DNA of 64,000 nt from Isoetes taiwanensis (lineage: Eukaryota; Streptophyta; Lycopodiopsida; Isoetales; Isoetaceae). The DNA lies in NCBI GenBank assembly GCA_021234155.1, contig JAJEKV010000085.1, positions 2,368,896 through 2,432,895 of the forward strand, written 5' to 3'. The position numbers and the translations under genes were made by a program. This document shows positions 23,165-33,699 of the stretch, one piece after another (position 1 is the stretch's first letter; every line of letters starts with the position of its first letter). The notes below the pieces were generated by a model. It was not told where the DNA came from, searched no databases, and saw only the letters and a program-made list of their open reading frames with translations.

Positions 23165-24087
23165 CCAATTAGAATAGAATAGAATAGAATATGATTTTAT
23201 CGTCCACGGAGACCAAGCGGCCTATGGGACCCAAGTACAAAGAGAGAGCAAAGAAAGCTTATTACTACCGGGATTAAAAACCCCGCCCCAAAGGGTTTTG
23301 GGGAAAAACCTTAGTAGCAATAAGGATTTGACATCATACCGCACGATTATATACATAATCACAAGTGCATCCGAGGGTTAATGTCGGACGGGGCATAAGC
23401 GAGTCGGTGTATCCATTACCTCCGGGAGGTCTGATCCCAACAATCCTACAGAGGCCGTGCTTTCGTTAGCTCATGCAAGGCCCGATGGGGGCAACTAACC
23501 AAGAGCATATCGAGCGGGATATGCTCTGCATGCCGGACAGGTCTGAGGGCGTGACTTTCATCCTCAATGGGCCACTGGTTGACAAAGATCGACGGACTCT
23601 GTCCTCCGCTGCTCCCTCGAATCCATCTCCCCTGTCTCAATGCGGAGGTGGTGTGCACTGTCGCGGAATGGAAGCAATCACCTGCGCTTTTCATGGGTAG
23701 ATGGGTGCTTGAGTAGTGGTGTGGGCCCCTCGTGAGCATGGGATTAACCCTGCCGTCGATAATTTGCCACCTTGATATGTGACAGGGCCTCTGCATCCCA
23801 AAGCTTGGCCATGAAGCAAGCATCCAATCTTGCTTCAAGGCGGTCGCGTTCCTTTGGTGTATGCCTTGGTCCACATCGTGTGCTGCACATTCCATAGCGA
23901 GAACCACTGGGCTTGCTTGTCTTTCCAAAGGCTTTGAGTCGCTGGGGCCCATCGCCCACCGCCAAAGCAAGGTTGGGCAGCAGGGCTTCATCCATAGCCA
24001 CCACCTTACGGAAGTAAATAATGTGACGTTCGGTAGACCCTCAGAATCGGAAGGAAGCATGTCTCCCTGGAGCAAGATCCGATATGG
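23165..24087 (-). mobile_element. LINE, ATTCT-tail family, copy 2 (5'-truncated)
   Basis: On the minus strand, shifted frames reproduce the C-terminal frame of copy 1: PYRILLQ, VAMDEALLPNLALAVGDGPQ, KLWDAEALSHIKV and NPMLTRGPH match PYQILLQ, VAMADTRLPRLALATAMGPQ, RLWDAEALTHVKP and NPRLTRGPH at 7300-7670. The 3' end has the same GGTTTTTCCC region, the GGTCTCCGTGGACG motif and the ATTCT-repeat tail (23170-23192). Homology stops at about 24087. Confidence 0.85.
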
Positions 24088-25090
24088 GAGAAGAAAGGTG
24101 AATCTTGATGTAAATCTCATAATGAATGAGGTATCTAATTTGACTCCAAAACAACAAAGTATATTTGCAAAGAAGATTATTGCGGGACAAAAGATTGCAA
24201 TTCCTATTTGAGCGGTCATTAGAAGGCCTCAAGAGGCTATCGTGAAAACAGTCGGTAAAGAATTTAAAGGATGGCCTCCAAGGCGTCAAACATGCAAATA
24301 GCAATGACAAACTTGTCGCAAAGTATTCTCGTACTATCTATGGTGGTTTGAGAGGAAGGAGAATTACGTAAGACTTCACTAGCGGACTAAGTTGTTGAAA
24401 ATACATCCTAGAAATATATGAAACTAGCGATTGGAGAGAAGGAAAAAGAATGTCACTAGGTGGAACAAATTTGTGGTCATTAGCGGTCGAAATCCAAGAA
24501 CAAATACTATAGATCAGGCTATGAAGGATATGGTTGCTCGGTTTTTGGTTAGATAACTCAAAGGTTTCACCAAAAATTAGAGATGTCATGAAGAAGAAGA
24601 CACAACCAATTCAATATATTGACATTACATTTCTGACTGTAATTTTATTTTGTGTAATTGCATCTTTTTTTGAGAATAAAGATGTTTTTATTTTGTAACA
24701 ACGATGTAAAGTTTGTAAATGATTTCTTTACTTTTTGAATGTAATGTAGATGCGATGCACTAGTTTGCTCTACATGGAAATGTCAAATTATTTCATGGCA
24801 ACATTACATGTATATTTGTTTACATGTATATTACGGATGTATATTTGTTTACATGTATATTCGGATGTATTGTAGATGTAGGCGAACTAAGAAGAAATTA
24901 GTGTGGAGATGTATTAATTGTCAAAAAATTATGTGACTTCATAGTAAATGAAATAAAATTCATGTCGAATGTACATGTATGTGTGGGAGTTTAGGGTCTT
25001 GAATATGTAAAAGATTTGTAAGTAATGTAATGTAATGAGGTGACTAATTTTATTTCACTTTGTAATTTTCTGGTGAATTATTCAATTTTG
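24088..25090. other. AT-rich stretch with a short unknown ORF
   Basis: A plus-strand frame ends at 24211 (NLDVNLIMNEVSNLTPKQQ) and may be a remnant of the N-terminal part of the decayed gene at 25090-26880, but I cannot show this. Bases 24600-25060 are AT-rich with many 'tgtaatgta' and 'acatgtatat' repeats. Confidence 0.3.
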
Positions 25091-26878
25091 TGGATCGGTA
25101 TCGAGAGGTTGGATTTGGGCTTAGGCAATTTGAATACTTAAAACCTTCTTGCATTAGAAAGCTAAAGGAAAGAAAACACATGTTGTTGCGTGAAACATGA
25201 GCAATCGATCTGTACAAGCAGGCATTTAATTTGATGAGGTCAAGACTCCATGAAAATTGTTCGTTGCAATTGTGGTGTGTCTTGCATCGAAGCTCATCTT
25301 TGGAATATGTCAAGCCAAGAACAAGACATTTGATAATGTTAGCACATTTTGGAGGGCTATGGTATGTGACAGAGCAGCAGGCAACGAGTGGCATAAGCTA
25401 CAATGTATCAAATCAGATTGTGGAAATTGTGGGAAACAATTAATTGAGTTGTGTCCAAGAGAATACAATGAGCAGATTGATCAAACGCTTGATTGGCAAG
25501 TCTACGGTTACGTTAATGAGCCCTCGAAGAAAGGAACTTCCACGAAGACTAAAGCTAATTGACAAGAAAGGCGACTCAATAATATGTTGGATAACATGTT
25601 TGATCATATGTCGAGAAGTTTGTATATCATAACTTTGTGGCACATTGGCAGAGCAAACAATTCAAGGAATCCATGAAGAGTCTTCGTGATGATACCGTAT
25701 TATCAGTTGTTGATTTCTCGGAGAATTATACTTTGAAGCCATTCAACGAGATTCAAGCACAACATTGGTACAATGAACAAATCAGCATATTGGTCCACAT
25801 CACGATGTTCAAGGTACAGGGTAAAATGAGGAAATGTGTGCACTTCTTTATTTCAGATGACAAAATACATGATACTCACTTTGTACAAAAAGCATTCAAG
25901 ATGCACCTCAATTGGCTGAAAAGAAAATGGTCTTGGCCATATGAAATACCACTTAGTTTGGTCGGCGGTTATGCGGCCCAATTCAAGTCGAGAAGAGCTT
26001 TCTATCATGTAACTAGGTATCATCAAGGGCATAAGATCAGAATGCTAATTGGAATTTCTTTGGCTCGGGACATGGGAAGGGCACACATGGCCGGAGAAGG
26101 AGCCATAGCCAAACTATGGCTCGAGGCGTAACAAAGAAAAAAGGATGGGAAAGTGATAAAAATGCAAAACCGCATGTGAGGTTCTTGAAGAGAAAATTTC
26201 GATGTGGAAAGGGTCCGACATTGACCGTTCCCAAAGATTTGATGTGCTCCAGTGAAAGGGGTGCAATCTCTTCATTGCGTATCATCCATAGATCCAAATG
26301 ATCCAACAAAGTTAATGTGTAGATCTCTTTCATGTTTTTGTAAGGCATGCATCAATTTTGATTGGCTTTGCTTGTGAGAATGCTGATCATTGTGGCGGTG
26401 GGAGTTGACAAAACTAGAGCCTACAAACATGGACAATGTTGAAGAAGATGGGTGCTGGCGAGAGGACTTGTGGGCAAATGACATGGACAATGTGGATGAG
26501 ACAGTGCAGGTTGGAGATTATTTTGCAACATTCACATCCTCAGACAATTATGAAAGGGTCCCTTATTATCTCATCCAGTGCACAGAAGTGAAACATGCCC
26601 TCGAAGAAGACATCAAGGATGACTATGGAAATGAATTTTATTGTGGTAATGAAGTTATAGCTGGTAACTACTTTGAATTGATTCCTGGTTGCCATCAAAA
26701 GTACAGGCTTATTCAAGAAAAGAAAGTTCTTGTCCATCCCGGGTCAGTAATTGGGGTGAGATTTTTATTGGAGCCAGTCAAACATAAGATTAAAGGTACA
26801 TCTTATGCATATGAACTGACTAACTATTGGCATGAAATGTTGCTGGAAAATTTGCCAGAGATTGTAGAATCTCTGTAA
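25090..26878 (+). pseudogene. Decayed gene with DDE/RNase H-like core and Cys-rich C-terminal tail (unnamed widespread family)
   Basis: Several frames join into one protein. 25257-25562 carries WHKLQCIKSDCGNCGKQLIELCP, a Cys cluster. 25637-26131 carries VVDFSENYTL, HFFISDDKIHDTHFV and QFKSRRAFYHV, then GRAHMAGEGAIAKL. 26316-26375 carries RSLSCFCKACINFDW. 26390-26878 is a long open tail (QVGDYFATFTSSDNYERVPYYLIQ, VLVHPGSVIGVRFLLEP). In relatives known to me the core reads DF.ENY, ISDD..HD, SDG..QFKS, HGKG..DG.GA..K, an arrangement of acidic residues like DDE transposases. Here the third motif is GGYAAQFKS, so its Asp is lost, and frameshifts separate the parts. The tail frame is the best preserved. 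Role unknown; transposase or domesticated derivative is inference. Confidence 0.6.
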
Positions 26879-26899
26879 TACGTTTGTTGAAGTAACTTT

Positions 26900-27870
26900 T
26901 CTATGCACTACGGCATGGACTTGCAAACTGAATGTAATCAGAATGTGAACCAGATTAAAACACAAACATTAATATATTGTTTATATAGTTCCAAGACTGT
27001 TATACTTAGTGTAAGCTGTAAAAAAACGTAGCATGTCTCGAAGGTCTCAAGATTCAAGATTCATCCGAAGGTCCTGCGAGTGTGAGATCAGCAATGGTCT
27101 GTTCAAGCTGTGAGAAGAGTGTCCGGATACAATTTGTTTGAAAGTTGGTGAAGTCTAACGAAGCAAGACATGTGCTTCTCGCTTCATTGCCATTTATGAT
27201 AGAGATTGGTAAAGTATGGTTTGAGGCTATTGAATCTCCAAACCTCAGCCCTTCTTTCAAGCACGCCGTTGATTGCTTTTGCATGCACAACTTCTGTTTA
27301 AGTTGAATGAGAATACTCTCTAGTTCTGCTTTAGATAATTGGGATTCCTCATCCCCTTGTCATTGCTACTCCCATAGCTCGATCCATGCTTCCAACATTG
27401 TTAAGTCTCCCCACGTGCATTTGTGTAGAACATCATAAGCAATTGTTAGATTAGGAACAAAAGCATGTTTCGAGGAATAGGAGTACCTCTCTCCGTTTGA
27501 TTTTGTTCAATTGGTTTCCCTCGTTAGGCATTGATCTCCTCAAGAATCGGGTGCGCCGGGTGAGTTTGCATTTGAATTGGGGATATGGATTGTGATCTAG
27601 TCGTTCGATCTCCTCCCGCCATCGAATCAACCCGGTCACCACGGGTAAAAAGGAATTTTTATCCCCTGTCTATTCCCTTCTCCCTGTTTTACGATATGGC
27701 TCGTACCATGCCAATGATTTGTTCCTTAACCAATGATTTGTGCCAATGATTTGTTCAACATCCTTTTCTCAAAATCTTTCCCATCTTTGTCCTCTTTTTT
27801 CAACCCAATTGGCCAATGGTTGATCTTTGGCATATATCCCACAAGCCTAGCTCAAATGAAAGGGCTATAC
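26900..27870. other. Intergenic stretch without a recognised gene
   Basis: Short minus-strand frames (27054-27290, 27451-27642) have no recognisable domain. 'aatgtaatcagaatgt' at 26931 recurs at 34352, suggesting shared repeat ancestry. Confidence 0.35.
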
Positions 27871-28175
27871 TCAATGAGGAATATTCCTTTCAATGTAATA
27901 AGGAATATTCCTTGTAACTATAGGTGCACTTAAACAAACTAAAGAATATTCCTTTGAAGGTAATAAGGAATATTCTTGATAACTAGGCACTAAGGAATAT
28001 TCCTTTCAATGCAATAAGGAATATTCCTTGTAACTATGGGTGCACTTAAACAAGCTAAAGAATATTCCTTTGGAGGTAATAAGGAATATTCCTGATAACT
28101 AGGCACTAAGGAATATTCCTTTCAATGCAATGAGGAATATTCCTTTCAAGGTAATAAGGAATATTCCTTGTTATC
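27870..28175 (+). repeat. Satellite of about 120 bp units built on the palindrome GGAATATTCC
   Basis: About 2.3 near-identical units share 'taactatRggtgcacttaaa' and 'gataactaggcactaagg'. The 10-bp palindrome GGAATATTCC or a one-base variant occurs about eleven times, spaced 15-40 bp. Confidence 0.8.
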
Positions 28176-28760
28176 TCTATATTGATCTCATTTTACCAAG
28201 GGAACTTTACCAATCTCTTGGTATGCAGTTCCAGTTATGTCAAACATGTTGGTCAATGAAAGTCAAACATGTAACAAAGGGGGGTGATTCACACTTGTTG
28301 ACTTGAAAATTGTTGACTCACGCTTTACCAAACACAATATGCATAGGTACACAATATGCCTTAACATAATCCATTCATTTGGCATTTGTTGATTTGGCAA
28401 TTGTTGATTTGGTAACATGTGGAACATTGAATGCATGTGGGATATTTGAGCCCATTACTAAAAAAAAAAGGTGGACGAGGATTACATTTTGAACAGTCAT
28501 GACACTCTGGCCTGTAACTGAAGATTATAAGCCAGAGAGCCATAACTTTTCATCATCTAATCTCTATCCACACTTATCAATGAAGCAGCAAAACCCTATT
28601 TATATATGCGCACGATTTTTGTGATATATGCATGTGGGATATTGCTAACTTTGTGTTAGGGTTGTGCTAACTGCATACCAAGCAATTGGTCTCATAATAT
28701 GGTTCAACCTATACATTTTACATTTGCAAAAATATTGAGGTGGGTGGATCGGCTCCCGAG
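28176..28760. other. Intergenic stretch without a recognised gene
   Basis: AT-rich DNA with local duplications ('gtcaaacatgt' twice near 28238-28270; 'ttgttgattt' near 28386-28410). No gene was recognised. Confidence 0.35.
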
Positions 28761-28930
28761 GTGTGAAATCGTATGCATGCAAACATCCCTTTCCTCTTCT
28801 GCCTCATTCCCAAAATCGTATGCATGCAAACATCCCTTTTATTCCCAAAATTCTGCCCTGCAGCTTCATTCCGTCCATCTTCCTCTTTCTCGGATCAGCT
28901 TCATTCAGTCCATTCCGTTCGATTCCGTCA

Positions 28931-29227
28931 ATGGCCAGGGTCAAAACTACAGTTTGCAGGAGTACTCCAGCTATTGTGCCTGCTCCTTCACCACCAGCTC
29001 AGTCAGAATCTGTGTCCTCATCAGGAGGGCATGCGGTTACAGTGGTGGCCAAGTTCACTCCACCACAAGTGGAGAAACTTATCACGGAGGCACAAGCTGT
29101 TTGTTCAATCCGGGTTCTCGAATGGGTTGATCGAGGTTACCCTGATGATGAGCGTCTTCTAGAGATGAAGATGTATGCCATGGAGGACGACCTCCAAATA
29201 GAGCTGAGGATGGCCCCCCAGCCCTGA
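28931..29227 (+). CDS. Small hypothetical protein, 98 aa
   Basis: An ATG-initiated open frame starts MARVKTTVCRSTPAIV, has a Ser/Pro/Ala-rich low-complexity stretch, and ends in a compact segment with alternating hydrophobic and acidic residues (VEKLITEAQAVCSIRVLEWVD, EDDLQIELRM). I do not recognise it. The pyrimidine-rich leader contains a 45-bp tandem duplication (28767-28805 and 28815-28850, shared 'aatcgtatgcatgcaaacat'). A T-rich region follows the stop. It may be a real short gene or a fragment of a transposon-borne one; no homology is visible to me. Confidence 0.3.
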   Translation: MARVKTTVCRSTPAIVPAPSPPAQSESVSSSGGHAVTVVAKFTPPQVEKLITEAQAVCSIRVLEWVDRGYPDDERLLEMKMYAMEDDLQIELRMAPQP

Positions 29228-29229
29228 TT

Positions 29230-29800
29230 AATTTTTAGATTTGTTTTTTTAATCCTGGGTTTCATTTGTAAAGTTTTTTTGATTAATGAGAACTATTTTT
29301 TTGTAAAGCTTTTTTATTAACAGAACTCGTTGTGACTATTTTTTTTGCTTTAACTGTTCTCTTAGTTTCCACTGTTCTTTTAGTTAACTGAACTATTTCT
29401 ATCCTTTTCTGTACAGATATAAGAAACATGTTTGGTATTTAGTTTGCAACTCAAGTTTTTGGTATTTAGTTTGCAACTCAAGTTAATGACAGTTTTTGTC
29501 ATTAATTATAAAATGCAAAGTACAAAGCAAAGTATGCCTTTACTGAAATAGCATACCAAAACAAACATTAAAGCCAACAAGGAATTTCAAGGTGCAGAAT
29601 TTATGATCTGCACACTAACAAAATATGGTAACCAGCAGCCAATAGGAAAATATGTTCAGAGTATTTTTCTTTAAATGCATCTTGAAGCATCTGAAGCATC
29701 TGCCAAAAATGTTAACCTGCCAACAGGATAATCCACCAAAAAAGTAAGCTTCGAAGACGAATCTTAATTTCTGGATGTTGGTTCAGAAACCTCATCATAA
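29230..29800. other. Intergenic stretch without a recognised gene
   Basis: T-rich DNA with a 30-bp tandem duplication near 29431-29482 ('ttggtatttagtttgcaact' twice). No gene was recognised. Confidence 0.4.
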
Positions 29801-29802
29801 CC

Positions 29803-30345
29803 ATGCACCATACCATGCCCCACACTCATCATATTCACCAGAACGAGCACATCCCACCACACACCACACTATTCACCACACACCCCACCACACACCACAC
29901 CATTCACCACACACCATACACCATACACCAAATGGTGGAGTGTGGAGTGGTGGTGGAGTGTGGTGGTGGGGGGTGGTGGAGTGGGTGTGGTGGTGGTGGG
30001 GGTGGTGGTGGTGGGGGTTGGTGGTGGAGTGTGGTGGTGGGGGTGGTGGAGTGGTGTGTGGTGGTGGTGGGGGGTGGTGGTGGGGGGGGTGGTGGTGGTG
30101 GTGTGTGTAGTGGTGTGTGGTGGTATGATGTGGTGTGGTGGAGTGTGGTGGTGGTGGTGGTGTGGTGTGGCGGTCTTTGGAGTGTGGTGGTGGTGGTGGT
30201 GTGGTGTGGCGGTCTTTGGAGTGTGGTGGTGGTGGTGGTGGTGGTGTGGTGTGGTGTTGTGGATTGTGGTGTGATGTGGTGTGGTGGAGTGTGGTGGTGG
30301 TGGTGAAGTGTGGTGGAGGGGTGTGGTGTGGTACAAGGTCACAAA
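29803..30345. repeat. Strand-switching CCACA / GGTGG low-complexity block
   Basis: Bases 29803-29930 are CCACA-type repeats and 29935-30340 are GGTGG-type repeats on the same strand, so the halves are broadly self-complementary. Within the G-rich half a ~50-bp unit containing 'ggcggtctttggagtgtgg' is repeated (about 30170 and 30210). Long His/Pro-rich or Val/Gly/Trp-rich open frames here are composition artefacts. Confidence 0.85.
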
Positions 30346-30419
30346 ATATATCACTTGAAACAATCAAGTAACTGTTTTGATTGACCAAAAAGGGTACAAG
30401 GCTTCTTTAAATCAGAAAT

Positions 30420-30420
30420 G

Positions 30421-30482
<62 letters not shown>
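30420..30482 (+). repeat. (TTA)n microsatellite
   Basis: A T run followed by about 17 copies of ATT. Confidence 0.9.
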
Positions 30483-30483
<1 letters not shown>

Positions 30484-30489
30484 AAGAAA

Positions 30490-32120
30490 CTTATCGATGA
30501 CCTAGCCTTTCTTAAGAATTCTTCTTCCCCCAACCATTGCGAAAATGACATGGTCCCAACCTTTTGTATACACGGTTTTTTGAAACAACAATCTCAATAT
30601 GATGAAAAAAAACTTGGCCCTCTGCTCTGTATCACTCATGTAAACACATGGAGTTCTCTTCTGATCTTTCTAAGGGAGTTTTTGGTGTCTATTTCTGAGC
30701 AACGAAGGACCAGGCTTTAATAATAGCGTCAGACATTGTCCATGACTGGTAATCACCTAGAGTTGTTCAATGGAGATCAAAATGTTGTTGGTAGAAACCA
30801 GAGCCTGAACGTTGCTTTCTAAATCAAAATTTTAACCACGAACTTACCTTCGAAAGAAGGCATTCACTTCAAGCGCAAATCCAGGCAATGAGGACGAAGA
30901 TCGATCCAAGGATATACAAAATTAGCTGATCCGTAAGTATGGGGAAAGGAGGCGAAGAAGAGAGGCCGAGTCGAGAAAGAAATTTGACCTCGGGACCCAA
31001 GGGGCCGTTTCGAATGGGAAGGGTTTTTGGTAGTGCGCAATGGGCCTGGAATCAGCCATAGCCGGACCTAAAGATGAGAGAATTCTTTGGGCCGGGTCCA
31101 TCCACTAAACACGCCCTCTTAAGCGAATTCCTCTGCGGCAGGTACATAGCAAGCATCCGGAGAAGCACCACACAATCTTCCATCCGCCAAACATCTCCCC
31201 GCGCGGAATCGCGAGCCAATCCAATCAATCTTACGCCAAATCCAATCGGAGAGGAAGTGGAGAGTAGAGCTGATCTCACGGAATGGGGGGCGAGAGAAAG
31301 TGGAGAGCAGAGAAGGAGATTCCACGGAGGAGATTGATTCAAAGCAGATAAGAACAAAAACGTGGCATCCCTAGTTTTTTTTCTTTTCTCCTCAATTTGA
31401 AAATGCAATGGGTGCATACGTGTCAGAGCCAGGGCTGCGCTCAGCCCAGAAAAATTACCTCCTATTTTTTTTAAAACGAAAAATGATACTGCTTTATATA
31501 TGGAATGATTATTATTATGCTGAAGCATGCTCAATCTCCCCTAAGCTTGGGAGTATTTTGAAAACTGAGCATTGGATGTGTTATGGTGTCTAGAATAGAA
31601 CTTGCACAAATTATACCAATGATTTGGCCATATAGGTTGCATCAATGATGTCTACATTTTAACTTAATGGTGCCAGCATGTCTAAGCTTATCTAAGGTTG
31701 GGAGCAACAGTTATTTCCCAAGACTGTGGGAGTACACAGTGGATAAATGGTGTGGACCTTTGTGTAGGATGTATATCAAGGAAAAGTTGGATTAAAATTG
31801 CAAATACCCAAAGGTATGATTTGCAGTTTGCATTTAACCTGTATTATAGCATGGAAAAAGCTAGACCAAGTTTGCAAATACAAAATACAAGGTATATAAC
31901 TAAATATGCAGATACAAAATACAAGGCTTGATCTGGCAAATTGGCATTCAATTGTAGTGGGCAATATTTTCCCCCAAATAGCCGATTTCTTATGAAAAGT
32001 GGCCGCATGCTTTCAATGGACCTTTCTTTGCAGCCGACTGGGTTTTTTTTAAAAAAACCCTTCTCTGGAGTCGATGGAAGCGGATATCTGTGTTGTATCG
32101 GACTTCTTAGTTCCATAGAT
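30490..32120. other. Intergenic stretch without a recognised gene
   Basis: A minus-strand frame at 31052-31534 (160 codons) and its overlap at 31119-31325 show no domain I know. Bases 31880-31930 contain a direct repeat of 'gcagatacaaaatacaagg' type. Nothing else was recognised. Confidence 0.35.
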
Positions 32121-32129
32121 TCTTGATCA

Positions 32130-32934
32130 ATTCTAACAGATAATAAGATAATAAGATAATCATTTTAACGTCCACGGAAGCCCATCCGGGCTTATGGGAC
32201 CAAGTACATGGGGGACCGAAGTCCTGGACCGAAGTCCAAACAAGAACATGGGCCAAAGCCCTTAAACAAAAGCACAACGTGAGCAAACATGGACTCGACA
32301 CCCGTGAAGTGGTGTACACTTTCCAGTGGGTTCAGTCGAATACGGGCAGTGGCCCTCTAGTCACCTTGAGTCAGCATGTAGACCTCTAGAGGGAGTGATC
32401 CCTTCCTGCCCCATCGGAACTGGGAGGATGAAACCCAGGAATAGCCCTTTTGGCTATGCCTCCGGCGAACTCTGATCAGTCCCGACACTTTTCAGCCTAC
32501 TCGCAAAGTGTGCAATGGGAGGGGCGGATGGAGTGGACAACCCTATGCCATGTTCATATGCCAGCCAAATCCATTGCCATGAATTACATCATAATGAACT
32601 CTGGAGACCCAAGCCGTCAGTCATCCCCTTGAGTCTGAGCTTTGGGTAGAGCTCCCCATATGTATTGTACTCACCTTGTTTATGCAGATGTGATGGACCA
32701 CCCTTCGAGGTGGATATGTGCTTATGTTATATTCTGACATGTATGTTTACGCTTTCGCAGCTAGGTAGACCCCGAGGGAGGCGGGGTAAAATGACCCCTT
32801 CACTCTTCCCAATTGGAACCCGCCCGCAGTTCTGCGGTGTTATGTGGAGGGCCCCTGTATCGGCATGGAGCTGGTATGGGGATGAACTCCTGTTTGTATC
32901 GGTGAGTGCAACCGTATCACAGTAGGGGCGATCA
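32130..32934 (-). mobile_element. Chimeric element: LTR-like 5' part joined to a LINE-type 3' tail
   Basis: Read on the minus strand, it starts at 32934 with TGATCGCCCCTACT, like the start of the LTR-like element at 17110, and stays colinear with that family to about 32280 ('cttcacgggtgtcgag'). It then switches to unrelated sequence ending in a LINE-tail motif (GGTCCCATAAGCC...GGGCTTCCGTGGACGTTAAAA) and a short (TTATCTTA)n tail at 32130-32158. The tail is cognate to the 3' ends at 8150, 23200 and 60730. This looks like LTR-initiated RNA ended by a LINE-recognised tail, or a template-switch product. Confidence 0.65.
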
Positions 32935-33029
32935 CATAATAAGCCACTGCCCAGGTTCCAGGAGCCATTCCGCCCCATGTATGTGGCTTCCCCTGTAATT
33001 GTTTTGTAAATTTGCATGAACTCTTTGTA

Positions 33030-33590
33030 TTGTTCATTGCTCGATTCTTCAACCTGTACAAGAAAACATATGCCTTAATTTTTGCGGTTTGAACAAAACA
33101 TTTGGGGAAAATACACTGTGAGCAGATTTATTTGGAACTCTGTCACCCCAAAGCTTCTTTAGATCTTCGTGGGGCACAATCTCTTGTTTGAGGAGAGATT
33201 TCATCGCGGTAACCAGTGGCGTTCAACCTCGACTCCATTAGGGTTCAATCGGCAAGAAGCGGCAAAAAAACAGAGGAAGAGGTGATCTTTCTTAATTCAA
33301 AAAGGTGGACAATGACGTGGCATAAAATTCAAAATAACCGACGCTCATTAATTCGCACTCCCGCAATCTCCGCTTCGGTATACACCACCCGATTCTACCA
33401 CAAAGGTGGTGCCAAAATGTGGCGTCAAAATGCACGTTTTTGATACACCACAGTGTGCTTTTACCCGGCTGACTGTACCCAGGGAGACTCCTGTGGTCTG
33501 ATGCAACCTCATTTTTGTATTATGTTTTTTTCATAAATGAAATATAAAAACCCCTTGCCAAAAAAAAAAAAAAAAAAAAAAAATTGCTAT
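33030..33590. other. Intergenic stretch ending in a retroposon-like poly(A)
   Basis: A plus-strand sequence ending 'ttcataaatgaaatataaa', then 'ccccttgcc' and a 25-base A run (33559-33583) has the shape of a plant L1-type LINE 3' end. No coding similarity was recognised upstream of it. Confidence 0.4.
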
Positions 33591-33699
33591 GTCAGATGCA
33601 ACTACTTTCATTTCAGTCGGCGGACAGTTCTTGAATGGCGTGAATGGCGTGAATTCCATAAGTTTATCCTTGTCATCATTTTTGTTGTCGATCCAAGAT

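Noticed and set aside
27870-28175. CRISPR-like array impression from regularly spaced palindromes
   Set aside because: Spacers are themselves repeated, there are no cas genes, and the context is a plant nuclear genome. It is a satellite.
29775-30388. Several long overlapping open frames (up to 171 codons) on both strands
   Set aside because: They consist of His/Pro/Thr or Val/Gly/Trp repeats dictated by the CCA/GGT low-complexity DNA. No start context or domain supports a gene.
31052-31534. 160-codon minus-strand frame as a gene
   Set aside because: No domain, and a competing frame on the same strand (31119-31325). Composition gives no support for either.
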